A stretch of DNA of 64,000 nucleotides from Pithys albifrons albifrons. Lineage: Eukaryota > Chordata > Aves > Passeriformes > Thamnophilidae. The DNA lies in assembly GCF_047495875.1 (NCBI RefSeq), contig NC_092459.1, positions 91,373,560 through 91,437,559 of the forward strand, written 5' to 3'. Each line of letters starts with the position of its first letter. The first letter of the stretch is position 1. Under the pieces are notes generated by a model. It was given only the letters and a program-made list of their open reading frames with translations. It was not told the origin of the DNA and made no database searches. Positions 63,501 through 64,000 of this stretch are shown here, one piece after another. Made by a program: the position numbers and the translations under genes.

Positions 63501-64000
63501 GTGTGCAGACAAAAGCTCTGATTGCTAAATGCTACAGACCGGATCACAGCTCTACCAGAGCTGCATTAGCATAGGGTCCTGACTTGCTCTATCTGCAACC
63601 ATTTAGACAGATTGAATTTTTTGTGTCATTCTGAGATGCATGTTTTGCAGTGTGTCTCTATCCAAGTTTGGTTAGTGTACTGACGATGAAGCACAGCTGC
63701 AGGATATTTTTGCTTGCATGGTACAAGAATGTTGTTTCAACCTATTTCCACCTTGTAAGTCGAATTTAACAATAATGTCATCGTTAATATCTTTTGTAGA
63801 AGTCCAAGTAGATGATGCAAGATAATAGTGTAGTGCCAGGAAAATCACTGAATTTACAGAATAAATCTGTTGAACTGTAGGCTTCCAAGGGTCATCAGCT
63901 TGATCATGAGCAGTCTGAAGAAGGGCTGTAATGTCTCTTCTACAAGTCAGAGGCAAAGACAGACACTGAAATGATTATAATAATAGGCTATGATATGGAA

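Larger units (their letters stand above)
50731..64000. other. AT-rich noncoding DNA, no gene recognised
   Basis: About 13 kb with only short, featureless open frames (the longest are 107 codons at 60619 and 111 at 57442, minus). Simple runs are C13 at 54201-54213, T at about 54445-54460 and A at about 59584-59597. A short C/G-rich passage with a perfect hairpin lies at 57502-57529. A passage with several CpGs at 59215-59285 may be conserved noncoding sequence. No RNA gene seen. Confidence 0.55.

Noticed and set aside
1..64000. CRISPR arrays, bacterial operons, tRNA or rRNA genes
   Set aside because: I looked for regularly spaced repeats, ribosome-binding sites and tRNA-like box motifs and found none that hold up. 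The sequence is vertebrate in character.

Overview
This 64 kb window is AT-rich vertebrate nuclear DNA, almost certainly from a bird and probably a songbird. The bird call rests on at least six fragments of CR1 LINEs, the dominant avian LINE, several ending in the diagnostic ATTCTGTG-type 3' repeat. A young endogenous retrovirus of a type common in avian genomes supports it; the songbird part is inference. I recognise no host protein-coding gene. The host DNA looks like an intergenic region or one long intron.

Layout. Positions 1-30295 are unique AT-rich DNA with CR1 pieces at about 4955-5140 (+), 12586-12808 (+), 18215-19915 (-, internally deleted, with a second CR1 tip nested in it) and 25795-26258 (-). 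A 174-bp sequence occurs twice in the same orientation, at 17254-17427 and 22115-22288, about 96-97% identical. Positions 30301-36678 hold a complete provirus on the minus strand, flanked by a 5-bp target-site duplication. Positions 36684-64000 return to unique AT-rich DNA with CR1 pieces at 47070-47330 (-) and 48845-49245 (+), plus a few short elements that could be exons or conserved noncoding DNA.

The provirus is the main feature. Its two 688-bp LTRs differ at one base, so it inserted recently. Reading on the minus strand it holds: the 5' LTR, a lysine-type primer-binding site, a short leader, gag (552 codons), a UAG stop, then protease and the first part of reverse transcriptase in the same frame as gag. 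A one-base frame change in an A/T homopolymer follows, then the rest of RT, RNase H, integrase and the 3' LTR. There is no env. Catalytic motifs of protease, RT, RNase H and integrase are all visible. The 5-bp duplication, YIDD motif and missing env suggest a class III (ERV-L-like) element, although the primer-binding site is lysine-like.

The best candidates for something undescribed are all in this provirus: a Gag whose first 150 residues carry three or four hydrophobic segments and which has no zinc knuckle; a gag stop codon buried in a small perfect hairpin, suggesting Gag-Pol is made by stop-codon readthrough; and an 18-nt perfect inverted repeat bracketing the primer-binding site. Outside it, the duplicated 174-bp sequence, a recursive-splice-like site at 9517, an exon-like block at 38482-38647 and a CpG-bearing block at 50545-50730 deserve checks.
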